Positions 1 through 8,729 of a DNA stretch of 64,000 nt are shown here, in pieces. The position numbers were made by a program, and so were the translations under genes. The DNA is taken from contig NZ_CP084703.1 in NCBI RefSeq assembly GCF_020519665.1, positions 2,914,001 through 2,978,000 of the forward strand, given 5' to 3'. Within the stretch, counting starts at the first letter, position 1, and the number at the start of each line of letters is the position of its first letter. This stretch comes from Bacillus shivajii (GTDB taxonomy: Bacteria > Bacillota > Bacilli > Bacillales > Salisediminibacteriaceae). The notes below the pieces were generated by a model. The model saw only the letters and a program-made list of their open reading frames with translations. It was not told where the DNA came from and ran no database searches.

Positions 1-194
1 AAGAAGCGAATGAAGCGATGAAAGCTGCTCATACTCCTCAAGCGCAGGCTGAAGCAACGGAGAAAGTTAGACGTGCGAAGCAAGCATTATCACAAGCTTT
101 CGCAGATTCCTCCAACGCTGAACGAGCACAATTGATGGAATTGCAGGACACGTTTTACGAAACCTCTGAAGAGTTCATGACTGAAGATTTTTAG
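1..194 (+). CDS. 3' end of an unidentified gene (partial)
   Basis: Reading frame 3 is open from the left edge to a TAG at 192-194, giving about 63 residues of a helical, Ala/Glu/Gln-rich C-terminus ending in acidic residues (EEFMTEDF). A perfect intrinsic terminator follows about 70 bases later. The composition suggests a coiled or helical tail of a cytosolic protein, but too little is present to name a family; the start lies outside the window. Confidence 0.6.
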   Translation, partial: EANEAMKAAHTPQAQAEATEKVRRAKQALSQAFADSSNAERAQLMELQDTFYETSEEFMTEDF

Positions 195-262
195 GATGAC
201 TTCATTTTATATAAAAATCTACAATAAAAAAGAGCCCTTATTTAAGCAAAATATATACGACC

Positions 263-297
263 GACCAAAAGCTTTTTATAGCTTTTGGTCTTTTTTT
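263..297 (+). terminator. Rho-independent terminator
   Basis: Perfect 10-bp inverted repeat GACCAAAAGC (263-272) / GCTTTTGGTC (281-290) with an 8-nt loop, followed by seven T. It closes the partial gene at the left edge. Confidence 0.9.
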
Positions 298-446
298 ACT
301 TCTTTTATTATAAGACATTTAATATAGAGGCATTTTTCATTTTTTTATCGAACTTCTTCATTAACCATGTTAAAATTCATATTGCTAACACTCGTGAATG
401 AATGATTTGCATTGATATAAATGTACTTTTTTAAAGGAGGATTGTA

Positions 447-899
447 ATGCACATTTATAAAGTAGAAAAAAACGCATCACCAGAAATGAGAACAAATATT
501 ACTTCACTCATGATGGAACAGATGGATGCGTTAAGTAGTGGTATGACAGAGGAAGATATATTAAAGACGATTGACCTTGCTTTAACTGAGCATTCCGGTG
601 CTGAAATTTTTATTGCGGAGAAAAATGATGAAGTTATCGGCTGTGCTTTTTTAAACACAGGCATAGGTTTAGACAAAGGAGGTCCTTACATATGGCTTAA
701 TGATTTATATGTAAAAAAAGATTATCGCAGGCAAGGAATAGCCAGGAAGCTACTTTTAAAAGTTCTTTACTGGGCAGAGCAGAAAAACTTCAAAGGTATT
801 GAGCTTGAAACAGGAATAAACAATGCTGCGACTAAGAAATTATATAATTCATTAGGTTTTTATGACATCGTTTCGAAACGTTATGGACGCCAACTTTAA
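447..899 (+). CDS. GNAT family N-acetyltransferase
   Basis: 150-residue protein with the GNAT acetyl-CoA signature RRQGIARKLL (about residues 95-104, pattern R/Q-x-x-G-x-A), preceded by the beta-strand WLNDLYVKKDYR and followed by ELETGINNAATKKLYNSLGF, the usual C-terminal segment. Length is typical of single-domain GNAT enzymes. The ATG is preceded by AAAGGAGG about 7 bases upstream. It is a lone gene flanked by a terminator on the left and repeat sequence on the right. The acceptor substrate cannot be predicted. Confidence 0.88.
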   Translation: MHIYKVEKNASPEMRTNITSLMMEQMDALSSGMTEEDILKTIDLALTEHSGAEIFIAEKNDEVIGCAFLNTGIGLDKGGPYIWLNDLYVKKDYRRQGIARKLLLKVLYWAEQKNFKGIELETGINNAATKKLYNSLGFYDIVSKRYGRQL

Positions 900-1170
900 A
901 CAAAACTTGGATGATAATATTTCAAAGCCGAATTTGCAATTATAAAGAAGCACTGATATGTATCATACTATTAATAAATTCTAATTCTATAAAGAAAACT
1001 CGCCGATTGGCGAGCCTTTAAGGCGTAGACAAAGGCGTAGTTGTAACGTACAGGACGTGCTAACACCGGCGTTCCGACAGGATGTAGGGTATTTAGCCGG
1101 TGAACATAACTATACACATAAAAATTTTCACTACGCCGAAATTGCTTCTTAGTTAAAATTTTATACATTC
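897..1170 (+). repeat. Dispersed repeat R3 fragment plus R1 copy
   Basis: This gap holds no gene. It opens with the R3 end AAACAAAACTTGG (897-909), then from about 992 an R1 unit of roughly 180 bp: hairpin CTCGCCGATTGGCGAG, then CACCGGC and GCCGGTG arms, ending AGTTAAAATTTTATA. Other R1 copies are at 46806-46982 (inverted) and 61668-61855. The short minus-strand frame across it arises from the repeat. Confidence 0.8.
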
Positions 1171-1187
1171 TTATAGTGTAAAACGAA

Positions 1188-1230
1188 AAGGCTGTCTTTA
1201 AAAGTACATTTACTTTATTAAGACAGCCTT
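1188..1230 (-). terminator. Terminator of azlCD
   Basis: Perfect 11-bp arms AAGGCTGTCTT (1188-1198) and AAGACAGCCTT (1220-1230), with a T-rich stretch following on the minus strand. It lies just past the azlD stop codon. Confidence 0.85.
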
Positions 1231-1235
1231 CATTA

Positions 1236-1541
1236 TTAAAATAAATACGTTACTACTGCTAATCCCCCAATTGCCCCACCAACAACTAGAATTAACGGTG
1301 CTCCTACATATGCAAGGATTATAGCCATTAATGCACCTGTCATTGCAAACCAAATGTTTTCGTGAAATGTTAATATCCCTGGGAAGATTAAAGCACCTAA
1401 TACGGCATAAGGAACACGTGACAGCATCCTTTTAGACCAAGTCGGCCACGATTCAGTTTGAAGCATTACTAAGGGCATCATCCTTGGGATATACGTCACA
1501 ATCCCCATCCCAATAATCATTAAAACTATCGTCATATTCAT
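1236..1541 (-). CDS. azlD: AzlD-type branched-chain amino acid transport protein
   Basis: 101-residue hydrophobic protein with four predicted membrane segments and the AzlD-type sequence YIPRMMPLVML near the N-terminus. AzlD is the small partner of AzlC in exporters of branched-chain amino acids and their analogues. Its ATG overlaps the 3' end of azlC by 4 bases, so the two are translationally coupled. The membrane location and pairing fit the family; the exact substrate is inferred. Confidence 0.85.
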   Translation of the reverse strand: MNMTIVLMIIGMGIVTYIPRMMPLVMLQTESWPTWSKRMLSRVPYAVLGALIFPGILTFHENIWFAMTGALMAIILAYVGAPLILVVGGAIGGLAVVTYLF

Positions 1542-2266
1542 TCTTGTTTGACCCCTTTCATGAACAAGCGCTCGATCACTTCATAAGAAACAACAGCTAC
1601 GATCGTAGCAAACATAATTGCCCAACCAGTTGACATCCACAGGTGAAAAATGGAGTGAAATATCCCACCTAAAATGGCTAGTGAGATTACTACTTTTCCT
1701 TCTTTTTTAATTGCTGGTACGAGTAGTGCAACAAAAAGAGCATATAAAGCAATCGCCATACTCTCTTGTAAAATATGTGGCAAAAATCCCCCAGCAAAAT
1801 AGCCGATAGCCGTAAAAGAGACCCAGCTCGAATATGCAACTGCAGCAGTTCCTAATATGTATGTCGAACGTACAGGCGGATCATTCGTAGAAGCAACCGC
1901 GAACACTTCGTCCGTTAGTCCAAACGCGTATAAAGCTCTCATTTTTTTTGAAGACTTTTCTGCTCTTTCATGAATAGAAGCACTCATCAATAAGTGACGG
2001 AAATTTACAATAAAGGTTGCTAATACAATCTCTATAGCACCTGACCCTAATGCTATCATTGAAAGAGCCATATATTGAGCTGCCCCTGCAAAAACCACCA
2101 TACTCATTAATACGGATTCAAATACTGTTAAACCAGTCGCACCTGAAATTAAACCGAACGTCAGGGCAACCGGCATATAACCAACAGCAATAGGCAAACC
2201 ATCATATATGCCCTTTCTTAAAGGCGATTCGCGTACGCCTTCATATGTATTAGTAACAGTTCCCAT
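1538..2266 (-). CDS. azlC: AzlC family branched-chain amino acid permease
   Basis: 242 residues, about six membrane segments. The N-terminal block GIYDGLPIAVGYMPVALTFGLIS and the segment VVFAGAAQYMALSMIALG are characteristic of AzlC. With azlD (4-base overlap) it should form a two-subunit inner-membrane exporter of branched-chain amino acids. In Bacillus subtilis the homologues sit in an Lrp-type operon; no regulator gene is adjacent here. A short GGGG-type ribosome site precedes the ATG at 2266. Confidence 0.88.
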   Translation of the reverse strand: MGTVTNTYEGVRESPLRKGIYDGLPIAVGYMPVALTFGLISGATGLTVFESVLMSMVVFAGAAQYMALSMIALGSGAIEIVLATFIVNFRHLLMSASIHERAEKSSKKMRALYAFGLTDEVFAVASTNDPPVRSTYILGTAAVAYSSWVSFTAIGYFAGGFLPHILQESMAIALYALFVALLVPAIKKEGKVVISLAILGGIFHSIFHLWMSTGWAIMFATIVAVVSYEVIERLFMKGVKQE

Positions 2267-2582
2267 TCTAAAGACCCCAATCTGTAGGAATTTGAAAATT
2301 TTATATTATTTTACTCCTCTACCCCTGCTATATGTCAAGACTTAACTATTTTAAACGATTAAAGTGTAAAATAGAAGTTCTAATCAGCTATTTAAATATG
2401 TTTTCATATTAACTGTCTTCTTGTTTGAAATGGCGGTCAAAGCTCATTATCATGTACACAAGACTTGCGACGCTCAGTTGCCTTATCATCGAACCTTGAT
2501 TCCATTCAAAGTGCCTACATTTTAGAATAAAACAAAAATGGGACCCCCCTTATAGGACAGTCCCAGCTAAAATATAAAGCAA
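2267..2582. other. Intergenic region between hemerythrin gene and azlC
   Basis: About 316 bases without a supportable gene. The left part (2542-2568) contains TGGGAC...GTCCCA arms followed on the minus strand by TTTTTGTTTT, a plausible terminator of the hemerythrin gene. The rest is AT-rich and should carry the azlC promoter; I could not fix its -35 box. Confidence 0.6.
2542..2568 (-). terminator. Likely terminator of the hemerythrin gene
   Basis: Six-base arms GGGACT-type (TGGGAC 2542-2547, GTCCCA 2563-2568) with a T-rich tail on the minus strand. The stem is short, so confidence is moderate. Confidence 0.55.
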
Positions 2583-3131
2583 TTAAGCTAATTCTAATTC
2601 ATCATATTTTTTTAGTAGTGCTTCTTTTTCTTCTGCAGACATCATCGTTTCTGCCATTGGAAATAGAATCTCTTCCTCTTTCATAAAGTGATCAGTCAAA
2701 GTATGAAAGACGACAGCAACGTGGTGGGTCAGCTCACGAATATTATTTACATTTGATAAATCTGCTTTTGGATATTTATTAAAGAATTGTGCAATATTTT
2801 CTTTTGCTAAGTCATGCTCTTGCTCCATCACAGCAATTGGTCCGCCTTGCCTACCAATATGTTTGACCATCATTTCAAATAAATGTTCCTCTTCTTTTTG
2901 TGAGTGTGGTTCAATATTGTTATGAAACGTAGTCATTTGTTCATGTAATACTTGCATCTTTTGCTCAACCTCTTCTTGTTCTGGATCATATGCAATTTCA
3001 GATGCTGTGTCATAAAACTGTTTCATTTGCTCCCGTAACGGCGGGTGTTCATCTAAAAGTTGCTGAATCGCCTCACAGTACGATTCAGGCTTCGAGAAAC
3101 CATGTCCCATACATCCTGCAAACTGTGTCAT
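2583..3131 (-). CDS. Hemerythrin (HHE) domain protein
   Basis: 182-residue cytosolic helical protein. His and acidic residues are spaced as in HHE domains: H29, the HNNIEPHSQKEEEHLF block, MEQEHD and FHTLTDHFMKEEEILFP. Such domains hold a di-iron centre used in oxygen/NO sensing or iron-sulfur repair. The start at 3131 has a GGGGGAG site. Upstream lies a TGTGA-N6-TCAC palindrome centred about 41 bases before the predicted start point, a class II Fnr position; a Bacillus-type fnr gene is at 55952. This suggests induction at low oxygen, which suits the family. Its Cys7 is not part of a known motif. Confidence 0.87.
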   Translation of the reverse strand: MTQFAGCMGHGFSKPESYCEAIQQLLDEHPPLREQMKQFYDTASEIAYDPEQEEVEQKMQVLHEQMTTFHNNIEPHSQKEEEHLFEMMVKHIGRQGGPIAVMEQEHDLAKENIAQFFNKYPKADLSNVNNIRELTHHVAVVFHTLTDHFMKEEEILFPMAETMMSAEEKEALLKKYDELELA

Positions 3132-3162
3132 ACTCGTACTCCCCCTCTCAATCTTTACCTAT

Positions 3163-3206
3163 ATCATATAAAAAGAGTACCAAGTAATGCGGTGATTTTC
3201 ATCACA
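3163..3206 (-). promoter_or_regulatory. Fnr-type operator and -10 box of the hemerythrin gene
   Basis: On the minus strand TGTGATGAAAATCACC (3191-3206) matches TGTGA-N6-TCACA at 9 of 10 fixed positions. The -10 box TATGAT lies at 3163-3168. With the start near 3157 the operator centre (3198.5) falls at about -41.5, the class II activator position. Confidence 0.7.
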
Positions 3207-3311
3207 TTATCGAACAGTTCACAACATTGTCACGATCACAATAACGCCAAACACGTATCACCATTTATTCCCAGGCTCCTGTCACATGGGAATAAATACC
3301 ATTAGCGGCAT

Positions 3312-3341
3312 AAAAAAACGAAGAGCATAAAAGCTCTTCGT
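3312..3341 (-). terminator. Terminator of the NifU-N gene
   Basis: Perfect 9-bp arms ACGAAGAGC (3318-3326) and GCTCTTCGT (3333-3341); the minus strand continues into seven T (3312-3318). Confidence 0.92.
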
Positions 3342-3346
3342 TCTCT

Positions 3347-3616
3347 TTAGTTATAAACTTTGTTAAATGCTTCTTCGATTTTTGGTAATAGCGAATCCCA
3401 ATCTGCATCCATTTCTTTATTTACTGTTACAAAGTCTTGGAAACCGAAGATGTTATCAACACCTTCAAGTGCTAATAATTCTTTTGCTAAAGCGTGATCT
3501 GTTTCTTCACCTTTTTTAAATGATGCACTGCCTGATCCTTCAAATAATACTTGATTTGCTGTGAATTTCATTGCGTTTGGGTTTGGAGTCGGTTCTCCTC
3601 TAACTTCAATTGCCAT
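3347..3616 (-). CDS. Scaffold protein Nfu/NifU N-terminal domain protein
   Basis: 89 residues forming only the Nfu/NifU N-terminal domain: TPNPNAMKFTANQVL at the start and LLALEGVDNIFGFQDFVTVNK in the middle are typical. The Cys-bearing NifU C-terminal domain (CxxC) is absent and the protein has no Cys, so it is unlikely to bind an Fe-S cluster by itself. Stand-alone versions are common in Bacilli and their role is unsettled, probably accessory in Fe-S handling. GAGGAATG ribosome site upstream; single-gene unit with its own terminator. Confidence 0.85.
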   Translation of the reverse strand: MAIEVRGEPTPNPNAMKFTANQVLFEGSGSASFKKGEETDHALAKELLALEGVDNIFGFQDFVTVNKEMDADWDSLLPKIEEAFNKVYN

Positions 3617-4030
3617 GTCACATTCCTCCTTTATGTAGATGTTCTTATCATAACATGCATGAAATCAGAAAATAAACAAACATGATACTTTCGCAAACGT
3701 TTTTTATTATCTTCCTCTTATATATGGTGTATACACATGTCGTTTCTGCTCTTTCCTCGACTCAATAAAACTTTTCGATTGTATTTACCATGTTTTAAGT
3801 TATTATGCCCCACCTTGCTAATCGGACATACAAACATAACAATTTACACGAAATATTACCTGAATCTGTGATGAAATAAATCATTTCTAACGATTTCTAA
3901 TGACTCTGGAATTTTTGCTTCGTAAAGATAATTACTCGAATTCTTTACTTGTGGACGCTTTCACCCCGAGGGACAAGTGCGATCATACGTTCCACAGGCA
4001 GAGCCTTGGGATTAAAAGACTATAATAAGA
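3617..4030. other. Intergenic region with an R6-type repeat remnant
   Basis: No gene supported in about 410 bases. At 3950-4010 the complement reads GATCGCACTTGT...GGTGAAAGCGTCC, matching the dispersed short repeat R6 found also near 42600, 46110, 48260 and 61015. The remaining sequence is AT-rich with the NifU-N promoter presumably near 3640-3720. Confidence 0.55.
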
Positions 4031-4068
4031 AGGATGCCACATTAAGCTTTAGCTTTTCGTGGCATCCT
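4031..4068 (-). terminator. Terminator downstream of the gene at 4075-4683
   Basis: Perfect 10-bp arms AGGATGCCAC (4031-4040) and GTGGCATCCT (4059-4068) just past the stop codon; the T tail on the minus strand is weak (TCTTATTATA). Confidence 0.75.
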
Positions 4069-4074
4069 CATTAT

Positions 4075-4683
4075 TTACGATCCATATCTCTTTTTTAACC
4101 TTTCTCTTTCATAACATAGTTCTTGTAATTTTTCTTTAATTTTCTCCGCCGCTTCATTGTCCTTTTCATTTAATGCATCAGCCAGTTCCATTAAACTATA
4201 ATCAATCTCAAGCTTGATCATGCTAGCTTTCACGTCAGGATCAATTTCATTAATCGCCATGTTCTTCTTTTTAATGGTTCGATATGAGGCCATATCAGCT
4301 TTTTCACCTCCACCAATTTTCATAACAGAAACTATTTTTCCATTATCAAAACAACTGACATAAATCCACCCGTCTGTCGCCGTTTTTACAATCGCTCTTC
4401 CTTTTGTTTCGGTGATAAGCTCTTCTAAAATAATCGCCAGGTCTTCCATCCAAATATTCAACTCTTTCAATTGAATGACGGTCACTTGATCACTTGGCCT
4501 TTTAATCGGAATCATCACTTGCCCTTCTTGTGAACGAACAATTAACTCTACATTCTCATTATCATGACGCCACGTAATTCGAAAATGGGCCTGGAGCAAT
4601 TTATGAATAAAGGACTTCAGTACTGGTCTAGGAAGCTCTATAAACAAATCTTGAAACTCAGCCTGAAAACAACTTTCCTTCAT
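4075..4683 (-). CDS. Uncharacterised protein, possible C-terminal IDEAL-like segment
   Basis: 202 residues from the ATG at 4683, which has GGAAGGAG 7 bases upstream; the frame is open further upstream but without a ribosome site, so the longer form is rejected. No confident family. The N-terminal 120 residues look mixed alpha/beta and the C-terminal 45 are charged helix (ALNEKDNEAAEKIKEKLQEL), which resembles the short IDEAL domain of some Firmicute proteins; this is a weak likeness. It is divergent from the SNF2 helicase pair, sharing a 150-base promoter region. No signal peptide or membrane segment. Confidence 0.7.
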   Translation of the reverse strand: MKESCFQAEFQDLFIELPRPVLKSFIHKLLQAHFRITWRHDNENVELIVRSQEGQVMIPIKRPSDQVTVIQLKELNIWMEDLAIILEELITETKGRAIVKTATDGWIYVSCFDNGKIVSVMKIGGGEKADMASYRTIKKKNMAINEIDPDVKASMIKLEIDYSLMELADALNEKDNEAAEKIKEKLQELCYERERLKKRYGS

Positions 4684-4839
4684 AACCACGCTCCTTCCAA
4701 TTGTTTTTATATTTATCGTATGATAATAAAGCAAAAAAAGAAGAGATTTTTCTATATATTCTGATTTTTTCTCCCGGTTGTCCATTTCCTTCGTTACAAT
4801 TAAAATAGTCATAGAACATTACGATTGAAGGTGAGCTTC

Positions 4840-5790
4840 GTGAATGACCATTCTCCATTAAAACTTAGAAAAAGATTACAAGAGACATTCCATCATGCTT
4901 GGTCTGAACTAGCTCAAGCCCTATCTTTTCAAACAAGTGGCCTATACACATTTCAATCTTGGTGTGAAAGCAAATCATGGGGAAAACAAATCGGGCTAGA
5001 TGATAACGAGTCATCGATTCTTTTTTCAATTTTTCTTCTCCATAGTTTTACTCAAGTACGCCAACAAATGATTAACATGGGAACCTACTCGTTTAAAAAA
5101 AAGAAGCTCGAGAATTACATCCGTGAACAAATGAATGTAAGTGAACTACCTTTTGAACATATATATTCAGAATGGTTAGCATTATATACCGAAGACAAAC
5201 GATTTGTTGAGCAATTTTCTCCTTACATTTTTCACCAAAATCTTAAAAGTTTTCAGCAACTTCAAACAAAAGATCAATTGGACCACTGGCTTTATACTTG
5301 GATTTCACGCCCACATTTGAAGAAATACGTCGACTTATATGAAAGCATGAATAACGAGGAGCTTATCAACGACTTAAGGTCTCAAGCACTACAATTACTA
5401 AAAACAAGACAATTGCACGATGATGCATCTCAACGTGTTTACATGCAGCTTCTTTGTTACCATAAAGAAGTAGACAAAGGTGTACACTTTTTCTTATTAA
5501 GAGTGAAAGATCCTTTAAAAATCGGGATAGAAGGTGAGCAATTATTACAAATGCTCAAAACTGAAAGTGCGCCAAGTGCAAAGAAAGTGATGATTCAATT
5601 TATCGAACGACTCATAGAGAAAAAAACAAAAAATCATTATGAAAAAGCTTCTACCTTTCTAACCGAACTGCAAAATTTATGCAAAGAGAAAAATGAACTG
5701 AAGGATTTTTATACGATCGTTCAAATATTAAAGAAGCGTTATTCAAGATATACTTCTTTGCAACAGGAGTTGAAACGATTTGATTCATGA
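4840..5790 (+). CDS. SWIM-protein C-terminal-like helical partner of SNF2 helicase
   Basis: 316 residues from GTG 4840, chosen because GAAGGTGAG ends a few bases upstream; an in-frame TTG at 4825 is possible. The protein is helical throughout, and its last 60 residues (EKASTFLTELQNLCKEKNEL, then KKRYSRYTSLQQEL) resemble the C-terminal repeats of SWIM zinc-finger proteins (YwqB type), whose genes normally precede SNF2 helicases. The SWIM motif CxCx(n)CxH is absent, and upstream space is too small for it. It overlaps the helicase gene by 11 bases. Its function is probably to assist the helicase; that is inference from position and tail similarity. Confidence 0.72.
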   Translation: MNDHSPLKLRKRLQETFHHAWSELAQALSFQTSGLYTFQSWCESKSWGKQIGLDDNESSILFSIFLLHSFTQVRQQMINMGTYSFKKKKLENYIREQMNVSELPFEHIYSEWLALYTEDKRFVEQFSPYIFHQNLKSFQQLQTKDQLDHWLYTWISRPHLKKYVDLYESMNNEELINDLRSQALQLLKTRQLHDDASQRVYMQLLCYHKEVDKGVHFFLLRVKDPLKIGIEGEQLLQMLKTESAPSAKKVMIQFIERLIEKKTKNHYEKASTFLTELQNLCKEKNELKDFYTIVQILKKRYSRYTSLQQELKRFDS

Positions 5791-8662
5791 GACATGTATA
5801 ACTATTAATTGCTCCTTCATGTTATCAGACAAAAAAAGAGGGCTCTTGTTAACTATTGAAACAAACAAATATAACATACACTATGACCTAACTATGACAA
5901 TGATCAAGCAATGGTTGTTTCAAGATGACCAAAGTTCCTACTTCGGCCTAGAATATGACCTTATTGAATGTCATTTAGACAACGAACTAAATCTTGGAAT
6001 TTTCATCCCGTATGAAAAGGTTTATCAATTTTTGAATGTTGTTTCCAATTTACCATTGCCGTTTGAAAAGTCACATCAGTTCAAGGGTATTTTTCAAATA
6101 CTAAGTAAAAAATTGGATGAAGTAAAAAATGGTCATATCACTCCAACAGCTTATGGTAATTGGCGGTGGGAACGAGATTCAAGTGTATCCCAATTAAAAG
6201 AATATGCGATTATCCTTCATGAAGGAAATAAATACACCGAAGTACCTATAACAAAAGAAGAGCTCCCGACTGTTATTAATCAATTCTTTAACGAATGGTT
6301 GCAATACTTAATTATACAATCACCATTTAATGAAAAGCTTTTACAACCATATACCACTCTGCTAAAAAATAAAACGTCAGATGAGCATGTACTTGCCTGG
6401 CTGAAAGCTTTGCATAATCCAAGCAAGAAATATGTACTGCCAAAACATCGTTATCCTCATTGCTTAATGGCTTGGCATGCAAGGTATGAAGAACATTTTC
6501 AATTTACTTTACTCATCTTTGAACCTTCTGCTCAAGAAGAGTGGCGAATCTCATTATATTTAAAAGAGTGGGAAACATCTCATGTCTGTTCCATAAAAGA
6601 TATCAAAAATGGAAAACATCCTTTTAAGCAAAACCCGATCCATTACATCCAAAATCATCAGCATAAACTGAAAACTTCACCTGTCACTGAACCTTTATGT
6701 ATGCAAGAGCCAGAAATCACTGTTACTAATGAAACAATTAGTACGTTCCTTTTAAATGATACAGAAAACTTAGAGATGGCAGGAATATCCGTGCTTGTCC
6801 CTCAAAAATTCCAACAAGCACCATTAACTCCAAAATTACAAGGTGAAATCGGTGACAATATATTGGTAGAAAACCATTCCCCTTCACCTTGGAGAGGTCA
6901 TTCAATTACATGGACTTATTTTATACAAGATGTCCCAGTAAATGAAGAAACATTTCGACAATGGGTTGAAGACAAACGACAAATGATCTATGTACAAGAT
7001 CATTGGGTATTATGGGATCTAAAACAAGCTGAAAAACTTCTTAAATATCAGGAGGCATATAATAGTAACCATTCTTCATCATTTTTTGATGCATATAGAC
7101 AATACATCGAACAAAAAGAAGGACTCCACGTAGAAGATCATTCAAATGAAGATTCACATATCGAATGGAGGATCCATCCTTCGAATGATTTGTCTCATTC
7201 AAATCATTCATCCGATTCATTGAATTCATATTGGCAACAAAAATTACGCGATTACCAAATTGAAGGTGTTTTATGGCTTATAAATATGCGTAAAAGAAAG
7301 TTTGGAGCTTGTTTAGCTGATGACATGGGATTAGGTAAAACCATTCAAACGATCGCCTATTGCGACACTGTTACAGAAGAGGATCAAGGTGACTTCGCTC
7401 CCCATCTTATCATTTGTCCAACAAGTGTTTTAACAAATTGGGCTAACGAATTTCAAAAGTTTGCTCCTTGGCTTCACGTTTATGTACATGAAGGGAAATT
7501 CTCAACTCGTAGAGATTCATTTTATAACGAAAAACGAGCTGACGTCATCCTGACATCATACCCTCTTGCTGTGAATGATAAAGAATTATTACAAAATGTC
7601 ACATGGTCAACCCTAATTTTAGACGAAGCGCAAAAATTAAAAAATATACAGACAAAGTTACGTAGTACAATCGGTGACTTTTCTGCCATTCATACAGTTG
7701 CCTTAACAGGGACTCCAGTTGAAAATGACCCAAAAGAATTGTGGAGTTTAATGGACATTTTAAATCGAGGTTATTTAAAAACAGAGGATTGGTTTACAAC
7801 ACGATTTTTATCGAACAAACAAACAGAAGAGGAAGAAGAACGATTTTCCGACCTCCGAAAATTAGCTGGACCGTTTATTTTACGAAGAACGAAAGAAGAT
7901 TTCCAAGAACAACTTTCATTACCTGACAAAAAAAATAAACAATATATCGTTGGACTTACCGACGAACAAAGAAGCTTATATGAGGTGATTGTTGAAGACT
8001 TACTTGAGGATTATCATGGGCTTTCTCAAATAGAGAAAAGAGCTAAACTATTCAAGTCACTAACAAAACTCAAACAAATCTGTAATCATCCTGCTCAATT
8101 CTTAAAAGAACAAACATTTTCTAGTTTGATGAGGCGATCAGGTAAATGGGATAAATGTATCAGATTGTTAAATAACCTTGTTCGTCAGAAAAAGAAGGTA
8201 CTTATATTCACTCAATATCGACAAATGGGGATATTATTAAAGGAAGGTATTCATAAAGAATTTGGCATTCATACGCCTTTTTTCCACGGTGCATTAACAA
8301 CGGAGAAGCGGCAGAGCCTTGTAGAGGACTTTCAAACGAATGACCATAAGCCCTTTATGATTATTTCATTACGTGCTGGTGGTGTCGGCTTAAACTTAAC
8401 AAGTGCAACCGAAGTCATTCATTACGATCGCTGGTGGAACCCTGCAGTCGAAAATCAAGCAACCGATAGAGTTTATCGCATTGGACAAACAAATCCTGTC
8501 ACAGTCCACACCTTTATAACTGAAGGTACGTTAGAAGAGAAAATCGAACTTCTACTATCTGAAAAAGAAGCAATGACACGTAACCTTCTTGAACAAGATT
8601 CAGCGCCACTATGGAAACTTTCTAAAGAAGAACTAGCGTCTCTACTTACCTTACGGACTTAA
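5780..8662 (+). CDS. ywqA: SNF2-family DEAD/DEAH-box helicase
   Basis: 960 residues: an N-terminal helicase-associated region (about 1-440), then a SNF2 ATPase core. Walker A is DDMGLGKT near residue 514, Walker B DEAQ near 615, motif III LTGTPVEN near 642, and the C-terminal lobe has FTQYRQM near 810, GGVGLNLT, and WWNPAVENQATDRVYRIGQ near 885-903. The start is TTG 5780 with AGGAG 10 bases upstream, overlapping the upstream gene. It resembles Bacillus YwqA, a DNA-dependent ATPase of unknown cellular role, perhaps clearing proteins from DNA. A terminator follows. Confidence 0.93.
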   Translation: MIHETCITINCSFMLSDKKRGLLLTIETNKYNIHYDLTMTMIKQWLFQDDQSSYFGLEYDLIECHLDNELNLGIFIPYEKVYQFLNVVSNLPLPFEKSHQFKGIFQILSKKLDEVKNGHITPTAYGNWRWERDSSVSQLKEYAIILHEGNKYTEVPITKEELPTVINQFFNEWLQYLIIQSPFNEKLLQPYTTLLKNKTSDEHVLAWLKALHNPSKKYVLPKHRYPHCLMAWHARYEEHFQFTLLIFEPSAQEEWRISLYLKEWETSHVCSIKDIKNGKHPFKQNPIHYIQNHQHKLKTSPVTEPLCMQEPEITVTNETISTFLLNDTENLEMAGISVLVPQKFQQAPLTPKLQGEIGDNILVENHSPSPWRGHSITWTYFIQDVPVNEETFRQWVEDKRQMIYVQDHWVLWDLKQAEKLLKYQEAYNSNHSSSFFDAYRQYIEQKEGLHVEDHSNEDSHIEWRIHPSNDLSHSNHSSDSLNSYWQQKLRDYQIEGVLWLINMRKRKFGACLADDMGLGKTIQTIAYCDTVTEEDQGDFAPHLIICPTSVLTNWANEFQKFAPWLHVYVHEGKFSTRRDSFYNEKRADVILTSYPLAVNDKELLQNVTWSTLILDEAQKLKNIQTKLRSTIGDFSAIHTVALTGTPVENDPKELWSLMDILNRGYLKTEDWFTTRFLSNKQTEEEEERFSDLRKLAGPFILRRTKEDFQEQLSLPDKKNKQYIVGLTDEQRSLYEVIVEDLLEDYHGLSQIEKRAKLFKSLTKLKQICNHPAQFLKEQTFSSLMRRSGKWDKCIRLLNNLVRQKKKVLIFTQYRQMGILLKEGIHKEFGIHTPFFHGALTTEKRQSLVEDFQTNDHKPFMIISLRAGGVGLNLTSATEVIHYDRWWNPAVENQATDRVYRIGQTNPVTVHTFITEGTLEEKIELLLSEKEAMTRNLLEQDSAPLWKLSKEELASLLTLRT

Positions 8663-8690
8663 ATTCTATGATCGTTTTAATCAAATTAAA

Positions 8691-8714
8691 GGCTGGTGCG
8701 AATTTGCACCAGCC
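8691..8714. terminator. Bidirectional terminator
   Basis: Perfect 9-bp arms GGCTGGTGC (8691-8699) and GCACCAGCC (8706-8714) between the convergent helicase and BsuPI genes. Confidence 0.85.
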
Positions 8715-8729
8715 CATTTGTAACTTCAT

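Noticed and set aside
971-1168. Minus-strand frame between GNAT and azlD (and the similar one at 46816-47040)
   Set aside because: Both lie in R1 repeats and match each other only because the repeat is shared.
4684-4812. N-terminal extension of the 4075-4683 protein
   Set aside because: No ribosome site upstream of 4812; the GGAAGGAG site fits ATG 4683.
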